64,000 nucleotides of DNA from Devosia sp. (GCA_017794705.1 CP051235.1:1985010-2049009), one strand, 5' to 3'; shown: positions 25,163 through 33,945, counted from the stretch's first letter. Numbers and translations: made by a program. The notes: a model not told the origin generated them from the letters alone.

Positions 25163-27999
25163 TTCGCAGGCCGGCTGACATATTCCAGAAGGCTGGCGAG
25201 CGGCACAAAGGGAATGCCGAGGTGATCGCTGAGCCCTGCGGCGCAGGTGGAAACCGTCGACACGCCAACCCGGCAGTTGTCCGGGACGTCGTTTTTGGCG
25301 AAGCGCAGGGCGTGGGCATTGAGTTCGGGCTGATACATGCCCTTGTCTCCCGCGTATCCACAGCAGGTCACCGACTTCAAAACGGCGATTTCGGTGGCAC
25401 AGGCGGCGGCAAGCGCTTCGGTCATGGGCTGTTCGTGCATGCGCTGGGCCGAACAATTGTGGTGCACCGCCACCACGTCGATGGCGTTGGTGATGGTCAG
25501 GTGCGGCAGCACGTCAGCCAGAAGGAATTCGGCACTGTCGCGCACCTTGGCGCCGTCATGCTGCAGATGCAGCGCACAGGTCGACATGTCGGTGACCGTG
25601 TCGAACCGTCCATCGCCATTGATGGCTGTCAGGGCGGTGCGCAGTTTGCCGCCAACCTTTTCAGCTTCTTTGGGGAAGCCCTTGGACTGGAAAGGCTGGC
25701 CGCAGCACTGGCCGCTGAGCTTTTCAGGCAGCACCGGGTTGAAGCCGGCCCGCTGCAACAGCGCCATCATCGCGTCTGTCACGGGCAACAGGTCGAGCCC
25801 GGTCAACTGCTGTACGTTTTTGGGCAGTCCGAACATGCGTGAGGCGCAGGCCGGGAAATAGGTGATGCGCCCGCGCGGCGCGTTGGCGACGCTGACGGGT
25901 TTCGGGGCGCCCGGACCCCTGGTCAGGCTGCGGTTGGGCCTCGGCACCTTGTGGCCGGAGAAGACGTTCAGTCCGCCCGTCAGCGCATCGATGACCCCGT
26001 CACCCACCACGTTACGGGCAAGCCCAGCCGCGCCAACGGCGAGACCCATTGAGGCTTCGACCGCCCCCAGATTTCCCGCCGCCATTCCGGCTACGGAATC
26101 GGCAAAGCCCGAGCGTTTCCGGTCGCGGTTGCCCATGATCATGGTGCCGGTCTCGATGCCGACCGGGCAGCGGGTCGAGCACAGGTTACAAGCGGCACAG
26201 GTATCCATGCCCGCGTGCACGAACCCCTGTTCAAGCGCGGTCAAAAGATCATCGTCGCTGCCATCCATGGCCAGCCGTTTCTTCTCGCGGGTCACCGCGA
26301 TGCGCTGGCGCGGCGAAAGGGTCAGGCCGGCCGACGGGCAGGCCGGTTCGCAAAAACCGCATTCGATGCACAGGTCGATGATGTCGTCCGATTCCACCAT
26401 ATGCTTGGTGGACTTGAGGTGGATCTTTTCATCATCGTTGAGCAGCACACCGGGGTTGAGCAGGCGCTCGCCATCGAACAGGGACTTCACATGGCCCATG
26501 ATGTCATAGGCGCGTTTGCCCCATTCCAGTTCCACGAAGGGCGCGATGGCGCGGCCGGTGCCATGTTCCGCCTTCAGTGAACCCTGATAATCGATGGAGA
26601 CCATCTGGGCGAGATCGGCGGAAAAGGCCTCGAAGCGGGCCAGTTCAGCTGGGTTGGAAAAGTCGGCGTGCATCTGGAAATGCAGGTTTCCGGCCAGCGC
26701 GTGCCCGAAAATAATGCCTTCGTGATAGCCGTGCCGGTCGAGCACGATGCGGAGATCGTCGACAGCATCGGCCAGCCGGTGGATGGGCACCGCCGCATCC
26801 TCGGTCAGCATCACCGTACCTTTGGGGCGGCTGGCCCCGGCCGAGGCGAACAGACCCTTGCGCACATCCCACATGCCCTGTTGCAGGGCGACGTCCCTGG
26901 TGAATTCGGGTCGCGAAAGCGTGCCGATCTCCATCAGCGCCACCGTGGCCTTCTCGATCTCGCGATCCAGACCCTCGGCGCTTTCCGCCATCAGTTCGAT
27001 CAGCACGGCCGGCGATGTGTCGGTCAGCAAATGCAGGAAGGGCTGCATCGCCGGCTTGTCCTCAACGGTCGCCAGAGCCTTGCGCTCGATGAATTCGGCT
27101 GCCGCGACGCCGACATGGTGCAGCGCCTCCACGCCTTGCGCCGCGCGGTGGTTGGTGTCGAAGGGCACGAGACCTGTCGCCTTGTGCGGATGGTCGGGCA
27201 CCGTGTTGTAGGTGATCTCGGAAATGAACCCCAGCGTGCCTTCCGAGCCCACCATCAGGTGGATGAGGATGTCGATAGGGTCGCTGAAATCGACCAGCGC
27301 ATTCAGCGAATAACCGACCGTGTTCTTGATCTGGTACTTGCGGCGGATCAGGTCGACCAGTTCATTGTCGCGCTGGACGTCATCGCGCAACTTTTCCAGC
27401 CCCTCGATAATGTCGGGCCGCTTGATGCGGAAGGCGTCGCGGGACGCCTCGTCGCCACTATCAAGCACCGTCCCGTCGGTCAGGATCAGGCGCAGCCGGT
27501 CCATGGTGTGATAGGTGTTCTGGATCACACCGCAACACATGCCGGACGAATTATTGTTGACCACGCCGCCGATCTTGCAGGTGGCCTGGCTGGCCGGGTC
27601 GGGGCCAATCTTGCGGTCATGCTTTTTCAGCGCCGCATTGGCATTGGCGACGATCACCGAAGGACCAAGGCGGACCTTTTCGCCATCGTCCTGAATGTCG
27701 ATGAAGCGCCAGCCGTCTCCGAGCACGCAGAGTACGCCGTCGGTCACCGCCTGCCCGGAAAGGGAGGTTCCTGCGGCGCGGAAGGTCAGCGGCAGGCCCT
27801 CGGCCCGGGCCGCCTCGATCACCGCGCGCACCTCGTCCTCGGTATTGACGATCACCACCAGTGCCGGCACCAGACGGAAATAGCTGGCGTCGCCGGAATA
27901 GGCATAGGTGTAAAGCGGATCGGTTTTCAGCCGGGCCGGATCAATCAGCGCTTTCAGCCGCTCGGCCGCGCGTTTACCCGCCGCAGTTCTTTCGGACAT
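25159..27999 (-). CDS. FAD-binding 2-hydroxyacid (D-lactate/glycolate-type) dehydrogenase with Fe-S domain
   Basis: A 946-residue fusion. Residues about 1-260 form the FAD_binding_4 domain (GLPLTFRAAGTSLSGQAV; GGVVNNNSSGMCCGV) and 270-560 the FAD-oxidase C-terminal domain (FGHALAGNLHFQ, LKAEHGTGRAIAPF). Around 575-665 are two 4Fe-4S motifs (CIECGFCEPACPS; CAACNLCSTRCPVG), followed by two cysteine-rich CCG domains (SGQCCGQPF; SVTCCGYAGDKGM). This combines GlcD- and GlcF-like parts and passes electrons to the quinone pool. The substrate could be D-lactate, glycolate or D-2-hydroxyglutarate. An AraC gene is divergent across 69 bp. Confidence 0.9.
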   Translation of the reverse strand: MSERTAAGKRAAERLKALIDPARLKTDPLYTYAYSGDASYFRLVPALVVIVNTEDEVRAVIEAARAEGLPLTFRAAGTSLSGQAVTDGVLCVLGDGWRFIDIQDDGEKVRLGPSVIVANANAALKKHDRKIGPDPASQATCKIGGVVNNNSSGMCCGVIQNTYHTMDRLRLILTDGTVLDSGDEASRDAFRIKRPDIIEGLEKLRDDVQRDNELVDLIRRKYQIKNTVGYSLNALVDFSDPIDILIHLMVGSEGTLGFISEITYNTVPDHPHKATGLVPFDTNHRAAQGVEALHHVGVAAAEFIERKALATVEDKPAMQPFLHLLTDTSPAVLIELMAESAEGLDREIEKATVALMEIGTLSRPEFTRDVALQQGMWDVRKGLFASAGASRPKGTVMLTEDAAVPIHRLADAVDDLRIVLDRHGYHEGIIFGHALAGNLHFQMHADFSNPAELARFEAFSADLAQMVSIDYQGSLKAEHGTGRAIAPFVELEWGKRAYDIMGHVKSLFDGERLLNPGVLLNDDEKIHLKSTKHMVESDDIIDLCIECGFCEPACPSAGLTLSPRQRIAVTREKKRLAMDGSDDDLLTALEQGFVHAGMDTCAACNLCSTRCPVGIETGTMIMGNRDRKRSGFADSVAGMAAGNLGAVEASMGLAVGAAGLARNVVGDGVIDALTGGLNVFSGHKVPRPNRSLTRGPGAPKPVSVANAPRGRITYFPACASRMFGLPKNVQQLTGLDLLPVTDAMMALLQRAGFNPVLPEKLSGQCCGQPFQSKGFPKEAEKVGGKLRTALTAINGDGRFDTVTDMSTCALHLQHDGAKVRDSAEFLLADVLPHLTITNAIDVVAVHHNCSAQRMHEQPMTEALAAACATEIAVLKSVTCCGYAGDKGMYQPELNAHALRFAKNDVPDNCRVGVSTVSTCAAGLSDHLGIPFVPLASLLEYVSRPAN

Positions 28000-28068
28000 T
28001 CATTCCTCCGCGCCGGTGTCGCCCCGGCTCAGGCAGCCATGCTGTCATATTGACGGCGCGCCTGCCAA

Positions 28069-28974
28069 GTGGACAAATTCGACCCCATGCTGTTTGCCGC
28101 GCAAAGGCCCCGTCCGCCCCTCGACCTGTTCGTCGAACACATTACCTTTTTTGAAGGATACATGCCCGCTCACCAGCGGGAAAAGATCGTCCCGGACGGG
28201 GCGATCCAGATCATTGTCGATCTGCATGACCGGTCGAAACAGAAGTATGACAGCGAATATGGGGAAAGCGGGCGCAGCTTCACCCGCTCGTGGATTGCCG
28301 GCATGCAGATGGCGCCGGTCATCATCGAGGCCCAGCAACAGGCGTCTCTGCTGATCATCCGCTTCCGCCCTGGCGGGGCGCGGCCTTTCCTCGGGTTTTC
28401 AAGCGAAGGGCTGAACGGACTGGTCGAGCCGTTCGAGGATGTGCTGGATCGCGCGGCGGTGGAATTGCGCGAGCGGGTTCTGGAAGGGGAAACCGCGGCC
28501 ATGAAGCTGGCATCGGTCGAGGCCTGGCTGCTGGGCCGGATCATGGATTTTTCCGGTCCGCCTCCGGTGATCGCGCACCTGGCCGCGCGCCGGTACGCAC
28601 CCGGCCTGCAGGTTGCTGAACTGGCCGATGAACTGGGCTATTCCACACGGCAGCTGCGCAACCTGTTTCACACCTGGGTGGGGCTTGGCCCCAAGCAATT
28701 CCTGCAGGTCAGCCGCTTCAAGCAGCTGGTTGCCCACCTTGCCGCCGACCGGTCGAAGGTGCCGGACTGGGCGGCGCTGGCGCCGGAGTTCGGCTATGCC
28801 GACCAGTCCCATCTCACCCACGAGTTCCGCCGCTTTGTCGGCATGTCGCCGGGCCGCTATGCGGCACTCTATGCCGGTCAGGAGAATTTCCTGCCCATCC
28901 ATGTGCCGCAAGATCCGGTTGACGACCGCCGATTGCCGATTTTTGCAAGACCGGCGGAACAGGTTCCGGCATGA
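28069..28974 (+). CDS. AraC family transcriptional regulator
   Basis: A 301-residue regulator with an N-terminal sensing domain like DUF6597 (FFEGYMPAHQREKIVPDGAIQIIVDL; LIIRFRPGGARPFLG) and a C-terminal AraC helix-turn-helix pair (QVAELADELGYSTRQLRNLF; APEFGYADQSHLTHEFRRFVGMSPGRY). The start is a GTG at 28069; an ATG six codons later is possible. Its position divergent from the 2-hydroxyacid dehydrogenase, with only 69 bp between, suggests that it regulates that gene. Confidence 0.9.
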   Translation: MDKFDPMLFAAQRPRPPLDLFVEHITFFEGYMPAHQREKIVPDGAIQIIVDLHDRSKQKYDSEYGESGRSFTRSWIAGMQMAPVIIEAQQQASLLIIRFRPGGARPFLGFSSEGLNGLVEPFEDVLDRAAVELRERVLEGETAAMKLASVEAWLLGRIMDFSGPPPVIAHLAARRYAPGLQVAELADELGYSTRQLRNLFHTWVGLGPKQFLQVSRFKQLVAHLAADRSKVPDWAALAPEFGYADQSHLTHEFRRFVGMSPGRYAALYAGQENFLPIHVPQDPVDDRRLPIFARPAEQVPA

Positions 28975-29002
28975 TCCGAGGATCGAAACGGGGGATATTT
29001 CC

Positions 29003-29404
29003 ATGGACGGGATTAACTGGCTGGCGGTGATTGCCGCAGCGCTTTCAACCTTTGTCATCGGCGGGCTTTGGTATTCGCCGTTGCTGTTCGGCAAGGCCTG
29101 GATGCGCGCCAACAATTACACCGATGAAGATCTGAAACGCGGCAGCCCGGCGATCATTTTCGGTCTGTCCGGCGTTTTCGCGCTGATCATGGCGGCCAAT
29201 CTGGCGGCTTTTTTGAACTTCGAGGGGGTCACCCTCGGGTTTGCGGTGGGCGCGGCGCTGGCTTCGGGCCTTGGCTTTGCCGGCATGGGGCTCGGCATCG
29301 TAGCGCTGTTCGAGCGGCGCAGCTTTTCCTACATCGCCATCAACGGCGGCTATCTGGTGGTGGCGTTTCTCGTCATGGGGCTGATCCTCGGCGCCTGGCG
29401 CTGA
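29003..29404 (+). CDS. DUF1761 family membrane protein
   Basis: A 133-residue protein with four hydrophobic segments. The family pattern is NWLAVIAAALSTFVIGGLWYSPLLFGKAWM at the N-terminus (key words only). It follows the AraC gene by 28 nt behind GGGGGA and is probably co-transcribed. The function of DUF1761 is unknown. Confidence 0.82.
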   Translation: MDGINWLAVIAAALSTFVIGGLWYSPLLFGKAWMRANNYTDEDLKRGSPAIIFGLSGVFALIMAANLAAFLNFEGVTLGFAVGAALASGLGFAGMGLGIVALFERRSFSYIAINGGYLVVAFLVMGLILGAWR

Positions 29405-29474
29405 ACTCTTAAGCGAGGCTGGACAGGCCGACCGGCGACGTCTATCCCCGGGGGCACCTTCCCGGGATCTGTCC

Positions 29475-30398
29475 ATGCTTCAAGCCCTGTTTAATTCGGT
29501 CCTGCCCGTCTTTGCCATAGTGGGGATCGGCGTCCTTCTTGCCCGCACCGGGGTGATGGAGGTTTCGGCGGCGCAGGTCATCAACAAGTACCTGTTTCTG
29601 GTGGGGCTGCCAGCGCTCGGGTTCGGCTTTCTGGCCCGCACAGATCTTGGGTCGTACGACTGGCCGCTCCTCGGCGCCTACTTCACACTCGAACTCTTCA
29701 TCTATGCGCTGGCCTTCGTGATTTTTCGCTACGGGCTCAAACGGGGCGCGGCGGAATCGGTGGTGCTCGCCATGGGCACTTTCTTTGCCAATCACCTGCT
29801 GTACGTGCTGCCGATCGCCATCGCCGAGTACGGGCAGGAAATCGGGCTCGAAATCATCACCTTCGTCACCATCGACGCCGTCATTTTCTATGTCGGCTCG
29901 ATCATCTGGCTGGAGTTCCTGACCGCCCGTGAAGGCGGGGTGAATTTCGCCGGCATCGGGCTCAATCTTCTGAAAAACCCGCAAATCATTGTCACTTTCC
30001 TGGCGCTGGGCGCAGCCGCGATCGGTCTGCCGATGGACAATGGGTTGGGCACCTTCACCGATTTTGTCGGGCGTTCGGCGGCGCCCCTGTCGCTGTTTGC
30101 GTTGGGGCTGATCATGAGCCAGCAGCGGATCGCCGGGCGGCAGGCCGTGCCCTGGGCACTGGTCGGCACCAATCTGGTGGTGCTGCCGGCGCTGGGATAC
30201 CTGATCTACGTCTTCGGTTTCGGCATGGAGGTCGAGCGGGTGGCTCCGGCCATTCTTGTGGCAGCCGGCCCGGTCGGGCTGATGCCGTTCGTTCTGGCGC
30301 TGCAATATGGACAACCGACAGGCGAGATTGCCCGCGCGGTGCTTTATTCAACCATCCTGTCGGTGATCACCGTCGCGATCGCCCTGCAGCTGGTTTGA
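29475..30398 (+). CDS. AEC family permease
   Basis: A 307-residue membrane protein of the auxin efflux carrier (AEC/MdcF-like) family with about 10 helices in two repeats. Family features are PVFAIVGIGVLLARTGV at the N-terminus, NKYLFLVGLPAL, LGLIMSQQ and the C-terminal GLMPFVLALQYG. It may transport a small organic acid. The 28 nt before the start codon fold as a hairpin (ATCCCCGGG/CCCGGGAT) and no clear Shine-Dalgarno is visible. It ends 3 nt before the stop of the convergent metallo-hydrolase. Confidence 0.85.
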   Translation: MLQALFNSVLPVFAIVGIGVLLARTGVMEVSAAQVINKYLFLVGLPALGFGFLARTDLGSYDWPLLGAYFTLELFIYALAFVIFRYGLKRGAAESVVLAMGTFFANHLLYVLPIAIAEYGQEIGLEIITFVTIDAVIFYVGSIIWLEFLTAREGGVNFAGIGLNLLKNPQIIVTFLALGAAAIGLPMDNGLGTFTDFVGRSAAPLSLFALGLIMSQQRIAGRQAVPWALVGTNLVVLPALGYLIYVFGFGMEVERVAPAILVAAGPVGLMPFVLALQYGQPTGEIARAVLYSTILSVITVAIALQLV

Positions 30399-30401
30399 CC
30401 T

Positions 30402-31226
30402 TCAGCCGTTCTGCTGGATGTTGAGGATGCGGTTTGCAGAAGCAGCCACTTTTGCCTTGGCCCCTTCCATCACACCCGAGCCCCACCAGCCATCGTGCAG
30501 CCGGTCATAGTCGAGCTTTTCGGTCATGGCGATGATCTTGTTGATGGCGCGCGGGCCGAGGTTCACCCGGTTGGGTGTCGACCACATGAAGGAGACCCAG
30601 TTCTTGTCGTTGCCGGTGAAGATCGTGTCGCCGGTCAGAAGCGCGCCCTTGCCGCCTGCGCCTTCCGGCCAATGCACCAGGGCCGAGCCGTCGAAATGGC
30701 CGCCGGTGACATGCAGGGTCACACCATGACCGAGATCAAGGAAATCACCTGAAAAGAACTGCACGTTTTCATGCGGATACATCAGCCACTGACGGTCCGC
30801 CTCGGGCAGGTAGATGGGAACATTGCCCAGCTTGATCGAATTGGTGACGATGGTGCCGTAAAGATGCGGATGCGAGGCGACGATGCCGCGGACGCCACCG
30901 CGCCGATTGATCTCGGCCACACCGGCCTCATCGAGCAGCGGGAAACCGTCGAACAGAACCCCGCCCTCGGGGTGCTCGATCAAGAGCGCCCGTTGATTTA
31001 TCGCGACGCCGGGCTCGACGCCGATACCCAGAAGACCGGGCTCTTCTTCGTGCCAGATGGTCTTGCGGTCCTTTGAGAGCTCTGCTTCATGGGTCCATTG
31101 CTGACCATTGGCGCCGACATACTGCCGGGGGTCCTCGCAGATCGGGCAGGATGCCGGCGGTGAGGCGGAGGGCGTGAATTCGGCCGCGCAAGTCACGCAG
31201 ATCCAGGGGTGCAGGGTGTCAGGCAT
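30402..31226 (-). CDS. MBL-fold metallo-hydrolase with N-terminal zinc ribbon
   Basis: A 274-residue protein. Residues 10-35 hold two cysteine pairs (CVTCAAEF...CPICEDP), a rubredoxin- or zinc-ribbon-like knuckle. The metallo-beta-lactamase domain follows, with SHPHLYGT in place of the usual HxHxDH, then GGHFDGSALVHW and LLTGDTIF. The weakened metal motif means hydrolase activity may differ from classical members. A GAGGAG ribosome site precedes ATG 31226. It lies downstream of the anti-sigma gene, separated by a strong hairpin. Confidence 0.82.
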   Translation of the reverse strand: MPDTLHPWICVTCAAEFTPSASPPASCPICEDPRQYVGANGQQWTHEAELSKDRKTIWHEEEPGLLGIGVEPGVAINQRALLIEHPEGGVLFDGFPLLDEAGVAEINRRGGVRGIVASHPHLYGTIVTNSIKLGNVPIYLPEADRQWLMYPHENVQFFSGDFLDLGHGVTLHVTGGHFDGSALVHWPEGAGGKGALLTGDTIFTGNDKNWVSFMWSTPNRVNLGPRAINKIIAMTEKLDYDRLHDGWWGSGVMEGAKAKVAASANRILNIQQNG

Positions 31227-31302
31227 TGGGGCTTCTCCTCGGCTGATCCGTCAGACTAGCCAAAAGTCCCGCAAACAAAAGCTCCAGATTCTTGTTTTTG
31301 TC

Positions 31303-31347
31303 GCGTTTCCGAACCGAACAGGTGGGACCCACCTGTTCTGGAAACGC
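31303..31347. terminator. 45-nt long hairpin after the anti-sigma gene
   Basis: GAACAGGTGGG-A-CCCACCTGTTC forms an 11-bp stem. Outside it GCGTTTCC (31303-31310) pairs with GGAAACGC (31340-31347). It begins 1 nt after the anti-sigma stop on the minus strand. No U-run follows on that strand, so it is either a non-canonical terminator or a 3'-end stabiliser. Confidence 0.6.
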
Positions 31348-31348
31348 T

Positions 31349-32149
31349 TCAGCGATAATTCTCCGGCCATTCCCCGAAGGCGGCATAGACCCTTGAGGTG
31401 ACCGCCCGCAATTCCGGATCGGGCAGCCGTCCGGAAATCGCATAGGAACGCGGGCCGTCGATCCAGTAATAGGTGCCGAGGTCCTCGTGTCTTGCCAGCT
31501 GCCAGGCGGTATCGCTCATGCCGTTGTTGCGGGCGATGATCACCGAGACGCGCTGGCCGGTCGCGTCCTCGAACAACAGCATGGCGCCGGGCTGGCTGTT
31601 AATCGGCAAGAGCCGTCCACCCACCAGCTGGAACCCTTCCTCGCTGAGATCGGGGATGACGAATTCCCAATCGAGCCGCTTGCCCAGCCAGGAACTCAGG
31701 TGCTCGGTCTCGTCCGGGCCCACCTCGACCGCATGGCGCTCCTCGCTGACATAGGTCAGGTAGGCGTCGGCGGCTTCATCAGTGAAGGCGGCGAGCAGAG
31801 GGCGTTCGGCGGGTACCGGGGTAATCGACCAATGCAGGCCATAACCGGCCATGCCGCCCAGCAGCAAAAGGGCGACGGCCGCCGCCACGTTGCGCCACCA
31901 GGGGGTGCGTGAAACCACCGGCGCGGCGCTCAGCAGGGTCAGGTCTTCGGGCCTTAGACTTGTTTCGGACGCAAAGGCATTGCGCAAAGCCTCGTTCTGG
32001 GCCTGCCAGTCGGCCACGTCGGCGGCGGCTTCCGGATGGGTCTCCAGAAAGGCCTTCACTTCCCCGCGGCGCTGGTCATCCAACTGCCCATCGACGTAGG
32101 CGTGAAGGTCGTCCTCGGAAATGTGCTTTTGATCGTGGTTCATGGTCAT
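31349..32149 (-). CDS. Anti-sigma factor (membrane-anchored, zinc-finger-like)
   Basis: A 266-residue protein. The N-terminal cytoplasmic part SEDDLHAYVDGQLDDQRRGEVKAFLETHPE is the classic anti-sigma start, though the zinc-binding cysteines of ZAS domains are not present. One membrane helix lies at about residues 88-105 (VAAAVALLLLGGMAGYGL), followed by a periplasmic domain. The start overlaps the sigma gene stop (ATGA), so the two are made together and the protein should hold the sigma factor inactive at the membrane. Confidence 0.9.
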   Translation of the reverse strand: MTMNHDQKHISEDDLHAYVDGQLDDQRRGEVKAFLETHPEAAADVADWQAQNEALRNAFASETSLRPEDLTLLSAAPVVSRTPWWRNVAAAVALLLLGGMAGYGLHWSITPVPAERPLLAAFTDEAADAYLTYVSEERHAVEVGPDETEHLSSWLGKRLDWEFVIPDLSEEGFQLVGGRLLPINSQPGAMLLFEDATGQRVSVIIARNNGMSDTAWQLARHEDLGTYYWIDGPRSYAISGRLPDPELRAVTSRVYAAFGEWPENYR

Positions 32150-32640
32150 CTCACCCTGAGCGGCAGGATATTGTCGCCGCTCAAAATTTCGCCAAGGTTG
32201 CGGCGGGCACGCGACAGTCGCGACATCACGGTGCCCAGCGGAATGTCGAGAATGCGCGCCACCTCGGCATAGCTATAGCCTTCAAGCGCCACCAGCAGCA
32301 GCACGGCGCGGCCTTCCTCGGAAATCAGGTTGAGCGCGCGGACCAGCCGATCCTGCTCCAAAGGATCAGCGACCGGCGCCGGATCGGCAATTTCGCCGGC
32401 GTCTTCCATCGGCGCGGTCTGCGGCCGGGCGCGTCTGTTGCGCAACAGGTTGCGATGCTGATTGGTCATCAGAGTGAACAGCCAGGCTTTGAGATTCTGG
32501 CCGCGCCAGCTTTGCTCGTGGGCGAGCGCCCGCTCCACACAATCCTGGAAGAGATCGTCTGCATCGGGCGCGTTGCCGGTCAGCGCCCGGGCATAGCGGC
32601 GCAGTGACGGCATATGTTGGGCGAGTTGCTCTCGCATCAT
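32146..32640 (-). CDS. ECF-type RNA polymerase sigma factor
   Basis: A 164-residue sigma-70 family (ECF) factor. Region 2 is PSLRRYARALTGNAPDADDLFQDCVERAL and WLFTLMTNQHRN; region 4 is EGRAVLLLVALEGYSYAEVARILDIPLGTVMSRLSRARRNL (key words only). An upstream ATG at 32676 would add 12 residues but lies in a hairpin; the ATG at 32640 matches the usual N-terminus. Neither start has a perfect ribosome site. It is co-transcribed with its anti-sigma factor and probably with the secreted repeat protein upstream. Confidence 0.9.
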   Translation of the reverse strand: MMREQLAQHMPSLRRYARALTGNAPDADDLFQDCVERALAHEQSWRGQNLKAWLFTLMTNQHRNLLRNRRARPQTAPMEDAGEIADPAPVADPLEQDRLVRALNLISEEGRAVLLLVALEGYSYAEVARILDIPLGTVMSRLSRARRNLGEILSGDNILPLRVR

Positions 32641-32648
32641 CAGGAGTG

Positions 32649-32680
32649 CCGGATGCGCCAATGGCGGTGGGCGCATCCGG
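32649..32680. promoter_or_regulatory. 11-bp hairpin between secreted repeat gene and sigma gene
   Basis: CCGGATGCGCC (32649-32659) pairs exactly with GGCGCATCCGG (32670-32680) around a 10-nt loop. On the minus strand it stands between the two co-directional genes without a T-run, so it may limit read-through into the sigma gene or hide the upstream ATG. On the plus strand it is followed by TTTT, which could stop antisense transcription. Confidence 0.55.
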
Positions 32681-32711
32681 TTTTCGATCCCTGAGCGGGT
32701 CAGTGGATCAT

Positions 32712-33083
32712 TCAGTTCATCACCACGTGCCAGACGTCGCCAACGCCGTCGCCGGTGGTGTCACCGGGGTTGGCGTCGTCCTTCCAATAGTAGAGCGGCC
32801 AGCCGTCGTGAGCCCACATCTGGGTGCCGTCGGTGCGCTGCACGATGGTGAAGGCGCCCTCAGGCTGGGCGTCATCAGCGGCATAGAACGGCGGCCAGTT
32901 GATGGCGCACTGCTCATAGCAGTTGCTGACGCCGGGTTCGTCCCGGTCGAAAATGTAAAGTGTGTAACCGGCTTCGTCAGTCAGCACCGAACCGATGTCG
33001 GTTTCGCTCATCATTGCCGGAGCGGCCATGGCAAATGTCGTGCTGGCCATCAGAACAGCAGCAGCGCCCAGGAATTTCTGCAT
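32712..33083 (-). CDS. Secreted COG4315-type repeat protein
   Basis: A 123-residue exported protein. The signal peptide ends near AMAAPA. Two copies of the Lipoprotein_15/COG4315 repeat follow (YTLYIFDRDEPGVSNCYEQCAINWPPF; MWAHDGWPLYYWKDDANPGDTTGDG, key words). There is no lipobox cysteine, so it is periplasmic or released. AAGGAG stands 6 nt before the ATG. Proteins of this family are often members of ECF sigma regulons; here the gene heads the sigma/anti-sigma transcription unit. Confidence 0.87.
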   Translation of the reverse strand: MQKFLGAAAVLMASTTFAMAAPAMMSETDIGSVLTDEAGYTLYIFDRDEPGVSNCYEQCAINWPPFYAADDAQPEGAFTIVQRTDGTQMWAHDGWPLYYWKDDANPGDTTGDGVGDVWHVVMN

Positions 33084-33135
33084 TATCGTCTCCTTTTGCC
33101 CGCATCATGCGGACAGTTCCTCGTGAATATGAACG

Positions 33136-33155
33136 ATCCGGCAAATGTGCCGGAT
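33136..33155. promoter_or_regulatory. 8-bp stem-loop in the leader of the secreted repeat gene
   Basis: ATCCGGCA-AATG-TGCCGGAT is a perfect hairpin located just downstream of the candidate ECF promoter. It may lie at the extreme 5' end of the leader or be an operator. Confidence 0.45.
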
Positions 33156-33160
33156 ATGGG

Positions 33161-33189
33161 TTAGACACCCCCCGCCACGATATTATTCC
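33161..33189 (-). promoter_or_regulatory. Candidate ECF-type promoter
   Basis: On the minus strand GGAATAAT (33182-33189) and GTCTAA (33161-33166) are spaced 15 nt. The GGAAT-type -35 box is typical of ECF sigma promoters, and the position fits a sigma factor that transcribes its own unit. No experiment or second copy supports it here. Confidence 0.45.
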
Positions 33190-33223
33190 CTCTTGTGGCA
33201 AAAATAATTCTGAAAACGAAACA

Positions 33224-33248
33224 GCCCGGCCCTGATCAAGGGCCGGGC
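33224..33248 (-). terminator. Terminator of padR
   Basis: GCCCGGCCCT and AGGGCCGGGC form a 10-bp stem with loop GATCA. On the minus strand it is followed by TGTTTCGTTTTC, a T-rich tail. It lies 31 nt beyond the padR stop. Confidence 0.8.
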
Positions 33249-33278
33249 CGGTTCACTGGCGTCCGGGTTGGATGTGGT

Positions 33279-33935
33279 TCAGCCGAGGTCGACGTTGAGC
33301 CGGCCGATCTGATCGGCTGCGGATTTGAGGATGTCGGCCAGTTTCTTCTGGGTGTCCTCGTCGCCGTCGATGGCGCCAGCGATTGCGCTCTTCAATGCCT
33401 TGCGGGCTTCATTGACTTCGGGCAGCACGCCCGGGATGTCCCGGTCGCCACGCTTTTCACGGCGCTCGCGGAGTTTGGAGCGCATGAATTCGGCACGTTT
33501 TCCGATGTGGCTCAGCCCTTCCAGGATGGCTTCGGCGTCGGTGCGGTTTTCATCGAGATGGGCGCGGCCCGCCTCGGTGATGGCGTATGTCTTCTTGTTG
33601 CCCTCGATCCTGCTTTCGGCATAGCCGGCTTCCTCGAGAAAGGTCAGGGCCGGATAGATGACGCCCGGACTGGGGCTGTAAACGCCGGCCGACTTGTCTT
33701 CTATGGCCTTGATCAGGTCATAGCCGTGGCGCGGCTCATCGGCCAGCAACAACAGAACGGCCAGGCGCAGGTCGCCGCCGCCAAGCAGGCGGCCGACGCG
33801 AAAATGGTCGCCGAACCCGGCGCCATCATCGTCTTGCGCCATGCGGCTCATGAAACTGGCAAAGCGCCGTCTTCCGGAGAAATGGTGGTCGTGATGGTGG
33901 CAGCCGCCGCCATGGTGAGAATGATGTCTGTGCAT
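33279..33935 (-). CDS. Histidine-rich PadR family repressor (YqjI-like)
   Basis: A 218-residue PadR-type regulator. The first 20 residues are a metal-binding-looking tract (MHRHHSHHGGGCHHHDHH). The winged helix spans about 50-135: LRLAVLLLLADEPRHGYDLIKAIED, then YSPSPGVIYPALTFLEEAGY. This layout matches E. coli YqjI, a nickel/iron-sensing repressor of a ferric reductase. The ATG at 33971 is rejected because it lies inside the -10 box; ATG 33935 has AAGGA 7 nt upstream. Operator-like sites flank its promoter, indicating autoregulation. No reductase gene is adjacent. Confidence 0.87.
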   Translation of the reverse strand: MHRHHSHHGGGCHHHDHHFSGRRRFASFMSRMAQDDDGAGFGDHFRVGRLLGGGDLRLAVLLLLADEPRHGYDLIKAIEDKSAGVYSPSPGVIYPALTFLEEAGYAESRIEGNKKTYAITEAGRAHLDENRTDAEAILEGLSHIGKRAEFMRSKLRERREKRGDRDIPGVLPEVNEARKALKSAIAGAIDGDEDTQKKLADILKSAADQIGRLNVDLG

Positions 33936-33945
33936 CGAATCGTCC

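Noticed and set aside
26668..28053. 461-codon open frame opposite the FAD/Fe-S dehydrogenase
   Set aside because: Antisense shadow of a gene with two FAD domains and two Fe-S motifs.
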